Assembly (NCBI GenBank): GCA_950097015.1
Contig: CATNEN010000033.1
Coordinates: forward strand, 2,666,001-2,730,000
Reading direction: 5' to 3'
Length of the DNA stretch: 64,000 nt
Origin: Macrostomum hystrix
Lineage: Eukaryota > Platyhelminthes > Macrostomidae
Every line of letters begins with the position of its first letter. Within the stretch, counting starts at the first letter, position 1. Position numbers and translations under genes: made by a program. Below the pieces are notes generated by a model. That model worked only from the letters and a program-made list of their open reading frames with translations. It made no database searches and was not told where the DNA came from. Of the stretch, positions 63,611-64,000 are shown piece after piece.

Positions 63611-64000
63611 CAGATAGGAAGCGGTGGCAAGTGCTAGAGGGACAATACATGAGGACATCGAAGACATGGACAAGATCCACGACATTAAAATGTTTTGTCT
63701 AACTCAAGACAGTTATAAGTCCATAAGTCCATATGTCGCAGGCAAGTTCACACAAAGCCGTACACATTGTATTTCTACAGCGAACAGGCAGGCAAACAAA
63801 AATCAATAGACTCTAAAGCCACAATTTCTTAAGATTTTCAGGGACTCCTGCGACTGAACAGTTATTTACCATTGCCGTCTTCATTTGCGCCACACACTCT
63901 TGACTGAGTGGCGAATGCTGAAAATCCGTACGTTAGAGGATGGGAAAACATTAGCGTTGGCCTTTCTGGACACAAACTCTGCGAACCTAGCATTGCTACT
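63611..64000. other. Right edge of the window
   Basis: No supported gene. Confidence 0.4.

Overview
The window is animal nuclear DNA, probably from a free-living flatworm or another lophotrochozoan; the species is inferred, not proven. The grounds are split genes with GT-AG introns, a MYLIP/IDOL-type FERM-RING ubiquitin ligase, an LRR membrane receptor, Ig-domain exons, a mariner, a two-ORF LINE, a hAT-type MITE, tRNA-derived SINE-like sequences and very many minisatellites. Host exons are GC-rich and the mobile-element block is AT-rich.

Layout. 1-643: 3' end of a PWWP-domain gene. 0.7-3.2 kb: AT-rich spacer and minisatellites. 2.8-10.7 kb: decayed, rearranged pieces of one large element family: a broken tyrosine recombinase (YR) gene at 4.0-6.8 kb, an inverted hairpin block at 7.7-9.1 kb, and a mariner at 9.27-10.38 kb sitting in one of the family's genes. 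11.1-12.2 kb: tandem repeats. 12.2-18.1 kb: LINE with ORF1 and APE-RT ORF2. 18.3-36.64 kb: the most complete copy of the large element. 36.64-37.6 kb: an inverted fragment of a further copy. 37.6-38.06 kb: hAT MITE. 38.8-40.0 kb: two exons of an Ig-domain gene. 40.7-41.1 kb: another element scrap. 42.4-43.2 kb: possible two-pass membrane protein. 43.4-51.3 kb: minisatellite desert. 52.5-55.0 kb: intronless LRR transmembrane receptor. 55.4 kb: SINE. 57.4-59.9 kb: six-exon MYLIP-like gene on the minus strand. 60.4-63.6 kb: more minisatellites.

Most notable system. From 18.3 to 36.64 kb there is a candidate undescribed mobile, virus-like element of at least 18 kb. It carries a replication-initiator-like protein with an SF3 helicase domain and an N-terminal PCNA-box-like motif; a three-exon zinc-finger/tyrosine-recombinase gene related to Crypton-type YRs; a second protein with the same zinc-finger module; two paralogous small helical proteins; an acidic repeat protein; an RS-like basic protein; and a tiny spliced Ala-rich protein. 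Between the genes lie ~100-bp iterons centred on the palindrome TTTCGCGAAA, two large hairpins, and tRNA-like sequences in inverted subterminal positions. I found no capsid, DNA polymerase B or packaging ATPase gene. The inferred logic is that the helicase replicates the element from a hairpin/iteron origin with host PCNA and polymerases, and the YR integrates it. Both YR copies in this window are broken, so these copies look non-autonomous now.
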